Shown here piece by piece: positions 56,566-64,000 of a DNA stretch of 64,000 nucleotides. The translations under genes and the position numbers were made by a program. The notes beneath the pieces are model-generated. The model saw only the letters and a program-made list of their open reading frames with translations. It ran no database searches and was not told the origin of the DNA. The stretch is from JAJEFO01 sp965221845 (lineage in GTDB: Bacteria; Pseudomonadota; Alphaproteobacteria; Rhodobacterales; Rhodobacteraceae): positions 2,108,001 to 2,172,000 of the forward strand of contig OZ244919.1 of the NCBI GenBank assembly GCA_965221845.1, read 5' to 3'. Within the stretch, counting starts at the first letter, position 1. Each line of letters begins with the position of its first letter.

Positions 56566-57362
56566 CCGATCCGCAAAGGGCCGCCGGGCGGAAGGACATC
56601 GATACGGCCCTGGCCATCCTGGATGCCGCGGGAAAGCAGGCGCTCGGCATGTTCCGCCAGATCGACAGGCGACGCATCCGGGAAAAGTCGCCCGGGGACT
56701 TCGTCTCGGATGCCGACCGGGCGCTGGAGACCGCGCTGTGCGGGCGGCTGCGCCAGGCGTTCCCCGGTGACGGCCTCTGCGGGGAGGAGTTCGGCGGAAG
56801 GCCGGTCGGGACACACTGGATGATCGACCCCATCGACGGGACGTCAAACTTCCTTTCCGGGCTGCCGCTCTGGTGCATTTCCATTGCCCGGATGACGAAC
56901 GGCGTGCCGCACCTGGGCGCCGTTCATGCCCCGGCCCTCGGACTGTCCGCGGCCGGCGGACCCGGAATCGGGTTCGAGGTCCGCGGAACGACCGTCTTGC
57001 CGTGCGGGCGGCCGCGCCCCTGCTTTGGCGTCGGGCGCAACGCGAACTGGAGCGGCGCTGAGCGGGCGTTGCTGGAAAGCAGGATCGAATCCCGGGGATT
57101 CAGCGTCGTGTCGCTGGGGTCCTGCGCGACTTCCCTTCTCTTCGTCGCGCTCGGGCGGCTGTCTGGATACCTCGAGATCGGCTGCGACGGCATCTGGGAC
57201 TCCGCCGGCGGCGTCGCGCTTTGCCGCGCGAACGGGATCCGGGCCGATTTCAGGATCGCACGGGATTCGACCGTCGACGTGAAGGCGGGGCCGTCAGCTG
57301 AATTTCCAGACGATGTCCGAACCCCTCCCGTCCAGGTGTCCTGCCATCCACGTGACCCGTAG
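56559..57362 (+). CDS. Inositol monophosphatase-family protein
   Basis: 267 aa from ATG 56559, inside the end of the phosphodiesterase gene. IMPase motifs: KSPGDFVSDADRALETAL, LCGEEFGG (Glu76-77), WMIDPIDGTSNFLSGLPLWC (Asp90, Asp93) and EIGCDGIWDSAGGVALCRAN with the last metal Asp. It removes phosphate from inositol-1-phosphate or related polyol phosphates using Mg2+. Translation coupling to a GDPD and an importer is the basis for the proposed pathway. Ends with a short divergent tail. Confidence 0.88.
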   Translation: MLTDPQRAAGRKDIDTALAILDAAGKQALGMFRQIDRRRIREKSPGDFVSDADRALETALCGRLRQAFPGDGLCGEEFGGRPVGTHWMIDPIDGTSNFLSGLPLWCISIARMTNGVPHLGAVHAPALGLSAAGGPGIGFEVRGTTVLPCGRPRPCFGVGRNANWSGAERALLESRIESRGFSVVSLGSCATSLLFVALGRLSGYLEIGCDGIWDSAGGVALCRANGIRADFRIARDSTVDVKAGPSAEFPDDVRTPPVQVSCHPRDP

Positions 57363-57380
57363 GCTCGCGGCACGAGCCTA
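57360..57380. terminator. Hairpin at the end of the importer operon
   Basis: TAGGCTCG-CGGCA-CGAGCCTA, an eight-base perfect stem starting at the IMPase stop codon. There is no T run on either side, so it may aid transcript stability or a weak bidirectional end. The remaining 240 bases to the RuBisCO-like gene hold nothing recognised. Confidence 0.4.
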
Positions 57381-57621
57381 CCGGATGCCGGAGCGGACGC
57401 CCGGCACCCGGGGCCACGACATCGCGGCTTTCGCCCGCCGAGGCCGGAAGAGCCAGCCATGGCCGGCCCTGCGACGTCGAGAGCCAGATGAAATGCCTGA
57501 ACCCATGAAAGGATGTCGAGACGTTCGAGACGGTTGCGGGGGCAGGATCTGAAACTGCGACCCTCAGGTCACGAGAACGGCCGGGCAGCTTCCTGACCCC
57601 GCGGATCCCGGCGACCGGCGG

Positions 57622-58749
57622 CTATCCGTCGAGCGCCTGGCGCATGTCCCTGATGGCGTCGCCGATGCGTTCGCCGTGACGCAGCAGGCTTCCGCCAAGG
57701 AGGCAGACGCAGTCCTCGCCGTACAGCGCGATCATGTCGGGCAGGCGGTCGGCGGACATGCCGCCCCCGGGGCTCGGCAGGATCGGCCTTCCGACACCGT
57801 CCGCGTCGCGGCACGCGCGAGCGATGTCCTCGCATTCCTGCAAGGTGAACCCGAAACGCCCGCCATGGTGCGGAAAGACCGAGATGTCGGCGCCCGCCAG
57901 GCGCATCATCTGGCCAAAGAGCATGCCGTGGCCATAGCCCTGGCCTGACGAAAGCACATAGGGCCCCAGATGGCTGGGATGCGCCATGATCGGCAGGCCG
58001 AAGTCCGGATCCTGCGCCAGCCTGTTGATGGCGTCGAACCCGAAGAGTCCCGGCATCAGCAGCATGCCATCCGCACCGGCCTCCTTGGCATGGAACGCCA
58101 GGCTGCGGACCTCGTCCCCGTGCCCGCCGATGTTCGGCAGGTAGAGCGCGCGCGCCGCGTCGCCTTCGGCGGCGCGTTCCTCGTTTGCGCGGGCCACCGC
58201 CGCCGCGCACGCCGTCACCCGTTCGCGGAACGGGGCGGCGTCCTGGTTGGCAAGCCCGTGGTCCTCCTTGACGATGTCGGCGCCTGCGCGCGCCGTCAGG
58301 TAGCACAGCCTTGCCAGCGTGTCCGTGTCCGAACCCTGCGGCTTGATCACCGGGCAGAGATAGCCGCCCGAACTGCGCCCGGTGAGCCTGCGGAGGCCCT
58401 CGGCCCCGAACCGCGCGCCGGGGAACCGCTCGCGCAGGTCGTCGTTGGCCTGCAGGCCGGTCGCCTTCACGCCGCTCAGGATCGAGGCGTTGCCAAGGAT
58501 CACGTTCATGAGCTGCGGCAGTTCCCGTCCGGCGGCATCGATGTGGTAGCTGATGCGCGCGGCCCAGACGGACTCGCCCGTCCGCTCGACGGCCTCGACC
58601 CTGCCAAGCACCACGTCCTCGACATAGCCCCGTGGAACCACGTCACGCGGGATTTCCAGCGTGTTTTCCAGCGCGACGGCCTCGGCGAGCGACGTTGCCC
58701 CGGCCTCGTCGGGAGCGACGAGGCGGTAGGTGACTCCAAAGCGCTCCAT
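57622..58749 (-). CDS. RuBisCO-like protein (form IV)
   Basis: 375 aa from ATG 58749. RuBisCO fold: N-terminal domain (FGVTYRLVAPDEAGATSLAE, ALENTLEIPRDVV), then the barrel. Active-site equivalents: CPVIKPQG (Lys136; the second Lys of KPK is Gln), GADIVKEDHGLANQ (Lys161 as the carbamylated Lys, Asp163, with His164 replacing the third metal ligand Glu), PIMAHPS (His257), SPGGG (phosphate loop) and LLGGSLLRHG. It cannot be a true carboxylase. KxDHGLA wording is shared with RLPs acting in methylthio-sugar salvage and in apiose (isoapionate) breakdown. Shorter than RuBisCO (about 470), normal for the group. With the ABC genes and mtnK nearby, a methylthioribulose-phosphate or related isomerase/enolase role is favoured. 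Confidence 0.85.
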   Translation of the reverse strand: MERFGVTYRLVAPDEAGATSLAEAVALENTLEIPRDVVPRGYVEDVVLGRVEAVERTGESVWAARISYHIDAAGRELPQLMNVILGNASILSGVKATGLQANDDLRERFPGARFGAEGLRRLTGRSSGGYLCPVIKPQGSDTDTLARLCYLTARAGADIVKEDHGLANQDAAPFRERVTACAAAVARANEERAAEGDAARALYLPNIGGHGDEVRSLAFHAKEAGADGMLLMPGLFGFDAINRLAQDPDFGLPIMAHPSHLGPYVLSSGQGYGHGMLFGQMMRLAGADISVFPHHGGRFGFTLQECEDIARACRDADGVGRPILPSPGGGMSADRLPDMIALYGEDCVCLLGGSLLRHGERIGDAIRDMRQALDG

Positions 58750-59069
58750 CAGGCGGCCCCGGCCCTGACGGGGGAGGGGCCGCCGCAGGTCCGGCCCGTC
58801 AGGCCTTCGAGGCCGCGGACGGCCGCCGGCGCGCCAGGACCCCGGCGGCGCGTCGGACAGGGGCGTGGGCCGCCACGGGCGCACGCGTGAACGTCCGTGC
58901 ACGACGCCGAAGGCGCGCCCCCGGGAGGCCTGCCCGCCGCGCGGCGGCCGGGAATCCGGTGCCGCGGGCGTGCGGCTGCCAGCCGGGAGCGCTCGTTGCG
59001 GCTGCGGGTCCCGCGCCTTGGTGCGGCGGCGCCTCCGTCCGTGCCGGGCAGGGATCCCGTGCCGGACAT
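58749..59069 (-). CDS. Possible small ORF linking binding protein and RuBisCO-like gene
   Basis: 106 codons. The ATG lies in the stop of the upstream binding-protein gene (ATGA) and its own TGA overlaps the ATG of the RuBisCO-like gene (ATGA). This double overlap is what a translated operon member would show. The product, however, is R/G/A/P-rich (MSGTGSLPGTDGGAAAPRRG and onward), has no recognisable fold, and looks like non-coding G+C-rich DNA. I keep it as a weak candidate, or a decayed gene, covering the 319-base gap. Confidence 0.25.
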   Translation of the reverse strand: MSGTGSLPGTDGGAAAPRRGTRSRNERSRLAAARPRHRIPGRRAAGRPPGGAPSASCTDVHACARGGPRPCPTRRRGPGAPAAVRGLEGLTGRTCGGPSPVRAGAA

Positions 59070-60109
59070 CAGCGCGGCGGCAGCGGCATCCAGTCGGCCA
59101 TCGCAACGTCAGCGTGCTGGAACTGGGGCATCTTCGCGCCGAGGTCATCCATGTTCCTGATGTCCTCGTCGTTGAGGAAGGCCTGGGTGATCAGGGTCGG
59201 CGGCACGATGACCGAAGCGCCGGGGTCCTCGCCCGCAAGCATCAGGGCCAGGGCGCGGACCGACGCCTCGCCAACCACGGCCGGGTTCGTCGCGACCGTC
59301 GCGACCCAGGCCGAGCCGGGTTCCCGCATGGCCGAGATGTCGGCCGTGGAAACGTCTGCCGAGTAGATGTCGATGTCATCGGTCAGCCCCGCTTCGTCGA
59401 CCGCTATCTTGACGCCCTTGGCAAACTCGTCATAGGGCGCAAAGACAACGTCGATGCCAGGATTGGCCTGCAGGACGGCGCGCGCCTGGTTGGCGATGGA
59501 ATTCGCGATCGGGTTGTCAAGCGTGCCGAACCGCGCCGCCTCCGTGATTCCGGGGTTTGCGGCCTTGGTCTCCTCCCAGGCCACGTGGCGGCGGTCCAGC
59601 GGCGCGATGCCGGGGACGTAGACATAGCCGGCGGTCCAGCTGGTGCCGTGGTCCTCGACGGCCTGGTCGAGCGCGAGCCGGCCCAGCAGGTAGTCCGACT
59701 GCTCGATCTGCGGGATGGCGGCGTTTTCGACGTTCACGTCGAAGGCGACGACCTCGATGCCGGCATCGACGGCGCGCTGGGCCGCGTCCTTCATCGATTC
59801 CGTCAGCCCGTGCTGGATGATGATGCCATCGACGCCAAGCGCGATGGCCTGATCCACCATGTCCGCCTGGAGCGCCGCGTCCTGGCGGCTGTCAAAGACG
59901 CGAAGCGCGACGCCAAGCGCGGCGGCCTGGCCTTCGACTCCGGACAGATAGGCCTGGAAGAAGTCTCCGGTCGAGATGTAGCGAACAAGCGCGATTGTCA
60001 CGTCGCCCGCATTGTCAAAGGGCGCGGGCATGTCCGCCGCCCCTGCCTGGCCGGCTCCGGTCGCCATGGCGGCGGCGGCCGTCAGCGCGAAAACGTTGCG
60101 TCTCAGCAT
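59069..60109 (-). CDS. Sugar ABC transporter substrate-binding protein (ribose-type)
   Basis: 346 aa from ATG 60109 behind GGGAGGA. Signal peptide MLRRNVFALTAAAAMATGAG, cleavage near AGAADM. Type I periplasmic fold: VTIALVRYISTGDFFQAYLS, ADMVDQAIALGVDGIIIQHG, IEVVAFDVNVENAAIPQIEQ and NPGIDVVFAPYDEFAKGVKI. It resembles RbsB relatives, but its DSRQD and QHGLTES binding-loop text differs from ribose or FrcB binders. A methylthioribose-like ligand is proposed from the neighbouring kinase. Followed by a 319-base gap and the RuBisCO-like gene. Confidence 0.83.
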   Translation of the reverse strand: MLRRNVFALTAAAAMATGAGQAGAADMPAPFDNAGDVTIALVRYISTGDFFQAYLSGVEGQAAALGVALRVFDSRQDAALQADMVDQAIALGVDGIIIQHGLTESMKDAAQRAVDAGIEVVAFDVNVENAAIPQIEQSDYLLGRLALDQAVEDHGTSWTAGYVYVPGIAPLDRRHVAWEETKAANPGITEAARFGTLDNPIANSIANQARAVLQANPGIDVVFAPYDEFAKGVKIAVDEAGLTDDIDIYSADVSTADISAMREPGSAWVATVATNPAVVGEASVRALALMLAGEDPGASVIVPPTLITQAFLNDEDIRNMDDLGAKMPQFQHADVAMADWMPLPPR

Positions 60110-60137
60110 GATATGGATCCTCCCTTGCTGCTGATGC

Positions 60138-61148
60138 TCAATGTCCGGCGCCCGAACGGCGCGAGGACAGGTAGAACGTGAAGACAAGCGCCGCGACAAG
60201 CACCGCGCCCTTCACGAAATCCTGAGTGTAGTAGGGCGCGTTCATCATGGTCATGCCTTGCAGGAGGATGCCCACGAACAGCGCGCCGACGGCGGTGCCG
60301 AAGGCGTTGGGACGGGCGGCGCCGAGGACGGCGAAGCCGATGAGCGCGGCGGCGACGCTGTCGAGAAGCAGGTTGTTGCCGCTGGCGATGTCGCCACGGC
60401 CGAGACGCGCGGCCAGGAGGATGCCCCCGATGGAAGCGGTGACGCCAGAGATCATGTAGGCGACGACCTTGTAGGCGCTCACCGGCGCCCCGACGAGTCC
60501 GGCCGCACGCGCGTTCGAGCCGATGGCGTACATCAGCCGTCCATGCCGGGTGAAGCCGAGGAAGAGCCAGACCAGCACGGCGATCAGGAGGAAGACCACC
60601 ACCGGCATGGGCACGAGCCGCTCGATCACCAGGTCAAGGCGGTGCCGCCCGATCCACAGGAAGGCCTGGCTGAACGTCCCCTCGGCGATCTCGCCGTCGC
60701 CCAGGGACATGCCGGTGGCAATCGAGTTTCCCTGTGTCGGGATGCGCTGGAGGCCGACCAGGAGGAACATCATGCCGAGGGTCGCCAGCAGGTCCGGCAC
60801 GCGGAACTTCACGATGAGCAGCCCGTTGGCCAGCCCGACGAATGCGCCCATCAGGAGGCACAGCAGGACGGCGACGAGCGCGGACTGCTCCAGGATGACC
60901 ATGGAATAGGCCGAGAGCATCAGTGCCGAGGTGGCGACCGCCCCGATCGACAGGTCGAAGCCGTCGACCACCAGGGTGCAGGTCACGCCCAGCGCCAGGA
61001 TGCCGGTGATCGCCACGGACTGCAGGACGAAGACGGCCGAGCGCGGGCCGGAGAATCCCGGGGCCGCGACGCTGAAGTAGGTCACCAGCCCGGCCAGCAG
61101 GACCAGGAAGCCGTACCTGGTGGCAAGGTCGAGGAGGCGCTCGCTCAC
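60138..61148 (-). CDS. Sugar ABC transporter permease (ribose-type)
   Basis: 336 aa from a GTG at 61148 overlapping the ATPase stop (GTGA). RbsC family with eight to ten hydrophobic segments: RYGFLVLLAGLVTYFSVAAP, ITGILALGVTCTLVVDGFDL (the DGxDLSIG motif), KFRVPDLLATLGMMFLLVGL, YAIGSNARAAGLVGAPVSAY (coupling loop) and FAVLGAARPNAFGTAVGALF. A long periplasmic loop near 160-190 (TQGNSIATGMSLGDGEIAEG) is unusual for RbsC but common in its relatives. Inner membrane; pairs with the double ATPase. Confidence 0.88.
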   Translation of the reverse strand: MSERLLDLATRYGFLVLLAGLVTYFSVAAPGFSGPRSAVFVLQSVAITGILALGVTCTLVVDGFDLSIGAVATSALMLSAYSMVILEQSALVAVLLCLLMGAFVGLANGLLIVKFRVPDLLATLGMMFLLVGLQRIPTQGNSIATGMSLGDGEIAEGTFSQAFLWIGRHRLDLVIERLVPMPVVVFLLIAVLVWLFLGFTRHGRLMYAIGSNARAAGLVGAPVSAYKVVAYMISGVTASIGGILLAARLGRGDIASGNNLLLDSVAAALIGFAVLGAARPNAFGTAVGALFVGILLQGMTMMNAPYYTQDFVKGAVLVAALVFTFYLSSRRSGAGH

Positions 61149-62662
61149 GCGCCCGTCCCGGCCTGCACCGCTTCCGCGCCCGACATGTCCGACACCAGCG
61201 CCGCAAGGTCGACGCTCTCGTTGACATGCTCGCCCGCGACGGCGCCCTCGCTCATGACGACGATGCGGTCGGCGATCTCCAGCGCTTCGTCGATCTCGGC
61301 CATGAACACCAGGGTCGCGCGGCCTTCGGCCGAGGCGCGGACATGCCTGCCGATGTCGCGCCGCGCGCCGATGTCGACGCCCTGGAACGGCTCGTCGAGC
61401 AGGAGGACGCGGCAAGGCTCCATCAGCCACCGCGCGACCATGACCTTCTGCTGGTTCCCCCCCGAAAGCGTTCCGATCAAGTCGCCTTCGCTTTGACAGG
61501 CCACGCCAAGCCGGCTGCCCATTTCCCGCGCCCGGGACTTCAGGCGCCCGCCCCGCAGGAAGGAACCGACGCTGAACGCCGACAGGAACGGCAGCGTCAT
61601 GTTGCCGGCGATGTCAAAGGCCGGGATGACGGCGTTCGAGCCTCGGTCCTTCGGCGACATGAAGACCCCGCGCGAGATGGCGTCGGCCACCGACCCCGGC
61701 CGGTAGGGCGCGCCGTCAATCCGCATCGTTCCCGCTTCCGGCGCCGAGATGCCGAAGACCGCCTCGCAGAGACGGCTCTTGCCGCAGCCCAGGAGGCCCA
61801 CCACCGCCACGACCTCGCCGTCGCGCGCCGTCAGGCCGATCTTCGCGCCGCCGGGAAGGACCTGCAGCCCGTCGATCTCGAGAACCGGCCGCGAGCCTGC
61901 CTCGACCCTGATGCCGACATCCGTCATGCGGTGGCCAAGCATCGCGGTGACCGCCGCTTCATGGTCGAGCGGTTCCGCCTCGAACACGCCGGAGATCGCC
62001 CCGTCACGCATGCAGATGATGCGGTCGGCAACCCGGCGGATGTCGGACATGCGGTGCGAAATGTAGAGAATCGCGACGCCCTGTTCCCGAAGGCGGTCGA
62101 CGAGCGCGAAGAGGCGGTTCGCCTCGGTCGCCGAAAGCGACGAGGTCGGCTCGTCCAGGATCAGGACCTTGGGCGCGCGGGCCATGGCGCGGGCGATCGC
62201 GATCATCTGACGGTCGGCGACCGGGAGATCGGCCACGCGCGCTTTCATGTCCACGTCGATGCCCATCGAGGCGGCCACCTTGCGCGCCTCCTCCCGCAGC
62301 TTGCTCTCGCGCACGAAGAAGCCGGAGCCCGCATCGACCAGGCGGTCGAGCATCAGGTTGCTGGCGACGTCCAGCCCGGGCACCACGCCGTCGCCGACCG
62401 ACTGATGCACGGTCACGACGCCCCTCGAGACCGCGTCGGAGGCGTCCGCTGGCGAGAAGGCGGTTCCGGCAAGCTCCATCTCGCCGCCATCGGCGGCATG
62501 GTGGCCGCAGATCACCTTGACGAGCGTGGACTTGCCGGCGCCATTCGCGCCCATGAGGGCCGTGACGGTCCCGGCTTCCAGCGATACGTCAACGCCGCGC
62601 AAGACATGATTCGTGCCGAACGACTTGTTCAAGCCCCTTGCTTCAAGAACTCCTGACGGCAC
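61145..62662 (-). CDS. Sugar ABC transporter ATP-binding protein (double ABC, ribose-type)
   Basis: 505 aa from a GTG at 62662, chosen because it begins the conserved VPSGVLEARGLNKSFG; the TTG upstream is unlikely. Two ABC domains. The first has Walker A MGANGAGKST, PVADRQMIAIARAMARAPKV in place of a standard signature, and Walker B LILDEPTSSLS. The second has a degenerate Walker A VGLLGCGKSR, signature LSGGNQQKV and LLLDEPFQGVDIGARRDIGR. This RbsA-like asymmetry is normal. It diverges from mtnK with about 130 bases between the starts. Confidence 0.9.
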   Translation of the reverse strand: MPSGVLEARGLNKSFGTNHVLRGVDVSLEAGTVTALMGANGAGKSTLVKVICGHHAADGGEMELAGTAFSPADASDAVSRGVVTVHQSVGDGVVPGLDVASNLMLDRLVDAGSGFFVRESKLREEARKVAASMGIDVDMKARVADLPVADRQMIAIARAMARAPKVLILDEPTSSLSATEANRLFALVDRLREQGVAILYISHRMSDIRRVADRIICMRDGAISGVFEAEPLDHEAAVTAMLGHRMTDVGIRVEAGSRPVLEIDGLQVLPGGAKIGLTARDGEVVAVVGLLGCGKSRLCEAVFGISAPEAGTMRIDGAPYRPGSVADAISRGVFMSPKDRGSNAVIPAFDIAGNMTLPFLSAFSVGSFLRGGRLKSRAREMGSRLGVACQSEGDLIGTLSGGNQQKVMVARWLMEPCRVLLLDEPFQGVDIGARRDIGRHVRASAEGRATLVFMAEIDEALEIADRIVVMSEGAVAGEHVNESVDLAALVSDMSGAEAVQAGTGA

Positions 62663-62793
62663 GCATCGCCACTCCGCATCACGGCTGGACACAGCTATTC
62701 CAGCCAACCGGCGCAACAGTCAACCAGTTTGCCAATCGAGCGCCCTGATGATAGTCTCTCCCGGATCCCGGGCGCGCAAGACGGAAATTCACG

Positions 62794-64000
62794 ATGGCCG
62801 AAAGCCGGCACTACGAGGCCTTGAGCGTCGAGACCCTGGCCGGCCGCCTGGGAGGGGTGGCGGGCATTGCGTCCGGGGTCGGCGGCAGCGCGTCTTCCTG
62901 GAAGGTGCGGGAAGTCGGAGACGGCAATCTCAACCTCGTGTTCATCGTCGAGGGGGCGTCCGGGAAGGTCATCGTCAAGCAGGCGCTGCCCTACGTCCGG
63001 CTGATCGGCGAGAGCTGGCCGCTGCCGCTCTACCGCGCGTTCCACGAACACAACGCGCTGGTCCGCCAGGCCAGGCGCGCGCCCGGTTCGGTGCCTGAAG
63101 TCCTCCACTACGACGAGCCGCAGGCAATGATCGTGATGGAGTTCCTGGAACGCCACGTGGTCCTGAGGCGGAAGCTGATCGACGGCGAGCGCGTTGCAGG
63201 GCTTGCCTCCTTCGTGGGCAGGTTCTGTGCGCGAACCGCGTTTCGCGGCTCCGAGCTGTCGATGAAGAGCGCCGACAAGAAGGCCGACGTCGGCCTGTTC
63301 TCGGGCAACGTGGAGATTCCGGCCATCACCGAGGCGCTGGTGTTCACGGACCCGTACCATGACGCCGGAATGAACAGTCACACCGCGGGCCTTGACCCGG
63401 TCGTCGCCAGGCTGCGCGGCGACTCCGAGCTGAAGGCCAAGGCCCAGCGGATGCTGCAAAGGTTCGCCTCGAATGCGGAGACCATGGTGCATGGCGACCT
63501 GCATTCGGGCTCGATCATGTCGACGGAGACACGGTCGCGCGTCATCGATCCGGAATTCGCGCAGTACGGGCCGATGGGCTTCGACATCGGGATGCTGATC
63601 GCGAACTTCCTGATGGCCTACTTCAGCCAGCCCGCGCATCGCGGCGGCGACGCGGCTTCGTACCAGGAGTGGATACTGGACGTCGTCGCGGAAAGCTGTG
63701 CGGTGTTCGAGAACGAGTTCCGGCGGCTGTGGGCAACCGAGCGCAGCGGCATGCTTTACCCCAGGGCCCTCTTCGAGGATCAGGGGCACGACAGCATGCC
63801 CGCCTGCGAGGCGGTTCTGGCCGACATCTGGCGGGACGCCTGGTCGACATGCGGCATCGAGATGCACCGGCGCTGCCTGACGCTCGCCCACAACGCCGAC
63901 TTCGAGGAAATCGGGGACGTCGCGCTTCGCGCCCGGCTGGAGGCGCGCAACCTCATGATGGGCGCGGCCCTGGTCCATGCCGCCGGCGGCCTGGCCGGCG
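62794..64000 (+). CDS. mtnK: S-methyl-5-thioribose kinase (3' end beyond window)
   Basis: About 402 codons visible from ATG 62794; no stop before the window end, consistent with a family length near 420. The kinase phosphorylates methylthioribose in methionine salvage. Diagnostic text: WKVREVGDGNLNLVFIVEG, VIVKQALPYVRLIGESWPLP, MVMEFLERHVVLRRKLIDG, catalytic loop MVHGDLHSGSIM (Asp near 234), VIDPEFAQYGPMGFDIGMLI (metal loop) and LTLAHNADFEEI. Divergent from the ABC transporter. mtnA or other salvage genes would be expected just outside. Confidence 0.92.
   Translation, partial: MAESRHYEALSVETLAGRLGGVAGIASGVGGSASSWKVREVGDGNLNLVFIVEGASGKVIVKQALPYVRLIGESWPLPLYRAFHEHNALVRQARRAPGSVPEVLHYDEPQAMIVMEFLERHVVLRRKLIDGERVAGLASFVGRFCARTAFRGSELSMKSADKKADVGLFSGNVEIPAITEALVFTDPYHDAGMNSHTAGLDPVVARLRGDSELKAKAQRMLQRFASNAETMVHGDLHSGSIMSTETRSRVIDPEFAQYGPMGFDIGMLIANFLMAYFSQPAHRGGDAASYQEWILDVVAESCAVFENEFRRLWATERSGMLYPRALFEDQGHDSMPACEAVLADIWRDAWSTCGIEMHRRCLTLAHNADFEEIGDVALRARLEARNLMMGAALVHAAGGLAG

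Noticed and set aside
57313..57552. Small plus-strand ORF after the IMPase gene
   Set aside because: Overlaps the IMPase end out of frame, has no ribosome site and no similarity; treated as non-coding.

Overview
The window is high-GC alphaproteobacterial chromosome. Rhodobacterales or Paracoccaceae are the best guess, judged from gene order and protein character: rimP-nusA-ylxR-infB, mutT-argJ-parvulin-secA, ptsN-hpf-lptBAC-rnd, and grx/nitrilase/marR/ubiG. Conserved housekeeping blocks alternate with accessory DNA that is unusually rich in insertion sequences, IS relics and a small non-autonomous repeat. That pattern suggests a genome under relaxed selection or expanding in IS content, such as a host-associated lineage (inference). 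No rRNA, tRNA or CRISPR array was recognised.

Layout. 1-6.1 kb: two near-identical IS30 copies in the same orientation flank about 3.4 kb of cargo. The cargo is a small ORF coupled to a DUF4041/GIY-YIG gene, and a secreted-protein gene preceded by a 22-nt G tract and followed by a frameshifted partner. 6.1-11.1 kb: an IS1595 relic abuts a PfkB-family kinase gene, followed by two L,D-transpeptidases, a CAP-domain lipoprotein, and a nest of MITE > IS5 > MITE. 11.2-16.6 kb: hemH, a methyltransferase, grx, nitrilase, marR, ubiG and proline iminopeptidase. 16.7-29.6 kb: a third MITE, a terminator hairpin directly before rimP-nusA-ylxR-infB, an IS66 relic, mutT-argJ-parvulin, secA, and ISAs1-like plus Tn3 relics. 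29.7-38.6 kb: dnaKJ, alkB, cysQ-like phosphatase, ptsN-hpf, lptBAC-rnd.

38.7-46.3 kb: a ROK regulator divergent from an frcBCAK-type sugar uptake operon with a perfect 17-bp palindrome between them. Behind frcK sits an intact IS encoding a DUF4338-IS4 fusion transposase with an 8-bp target duplication. 46.4-57.4 kb: a second ROK-centred locus. On one side are two Gfo/Idh/MocA dehydrogenases, an unknown protein and an MBL-fold hydrolase; on the other are an ABC importer, a glycerophosphodiester phosphodiesterase and an inositol-monophosphatase-family enzyme. Together these read as uptake and stepwise breakdown of a phosphodiester of a polyol, glycerophosphoinositol being the most economical guess. 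57.6-64 kb: a RuBisCO-like protein, a ribose-type ABC transporter and, divergently, methylthioribose kinase (cut by the window end), suggesting methylthioribose uptake and salvage.

Gene starts were chosen from Shine-Dalgarno sequences and gene overlaps. Several clear cases use TTG or GTG.
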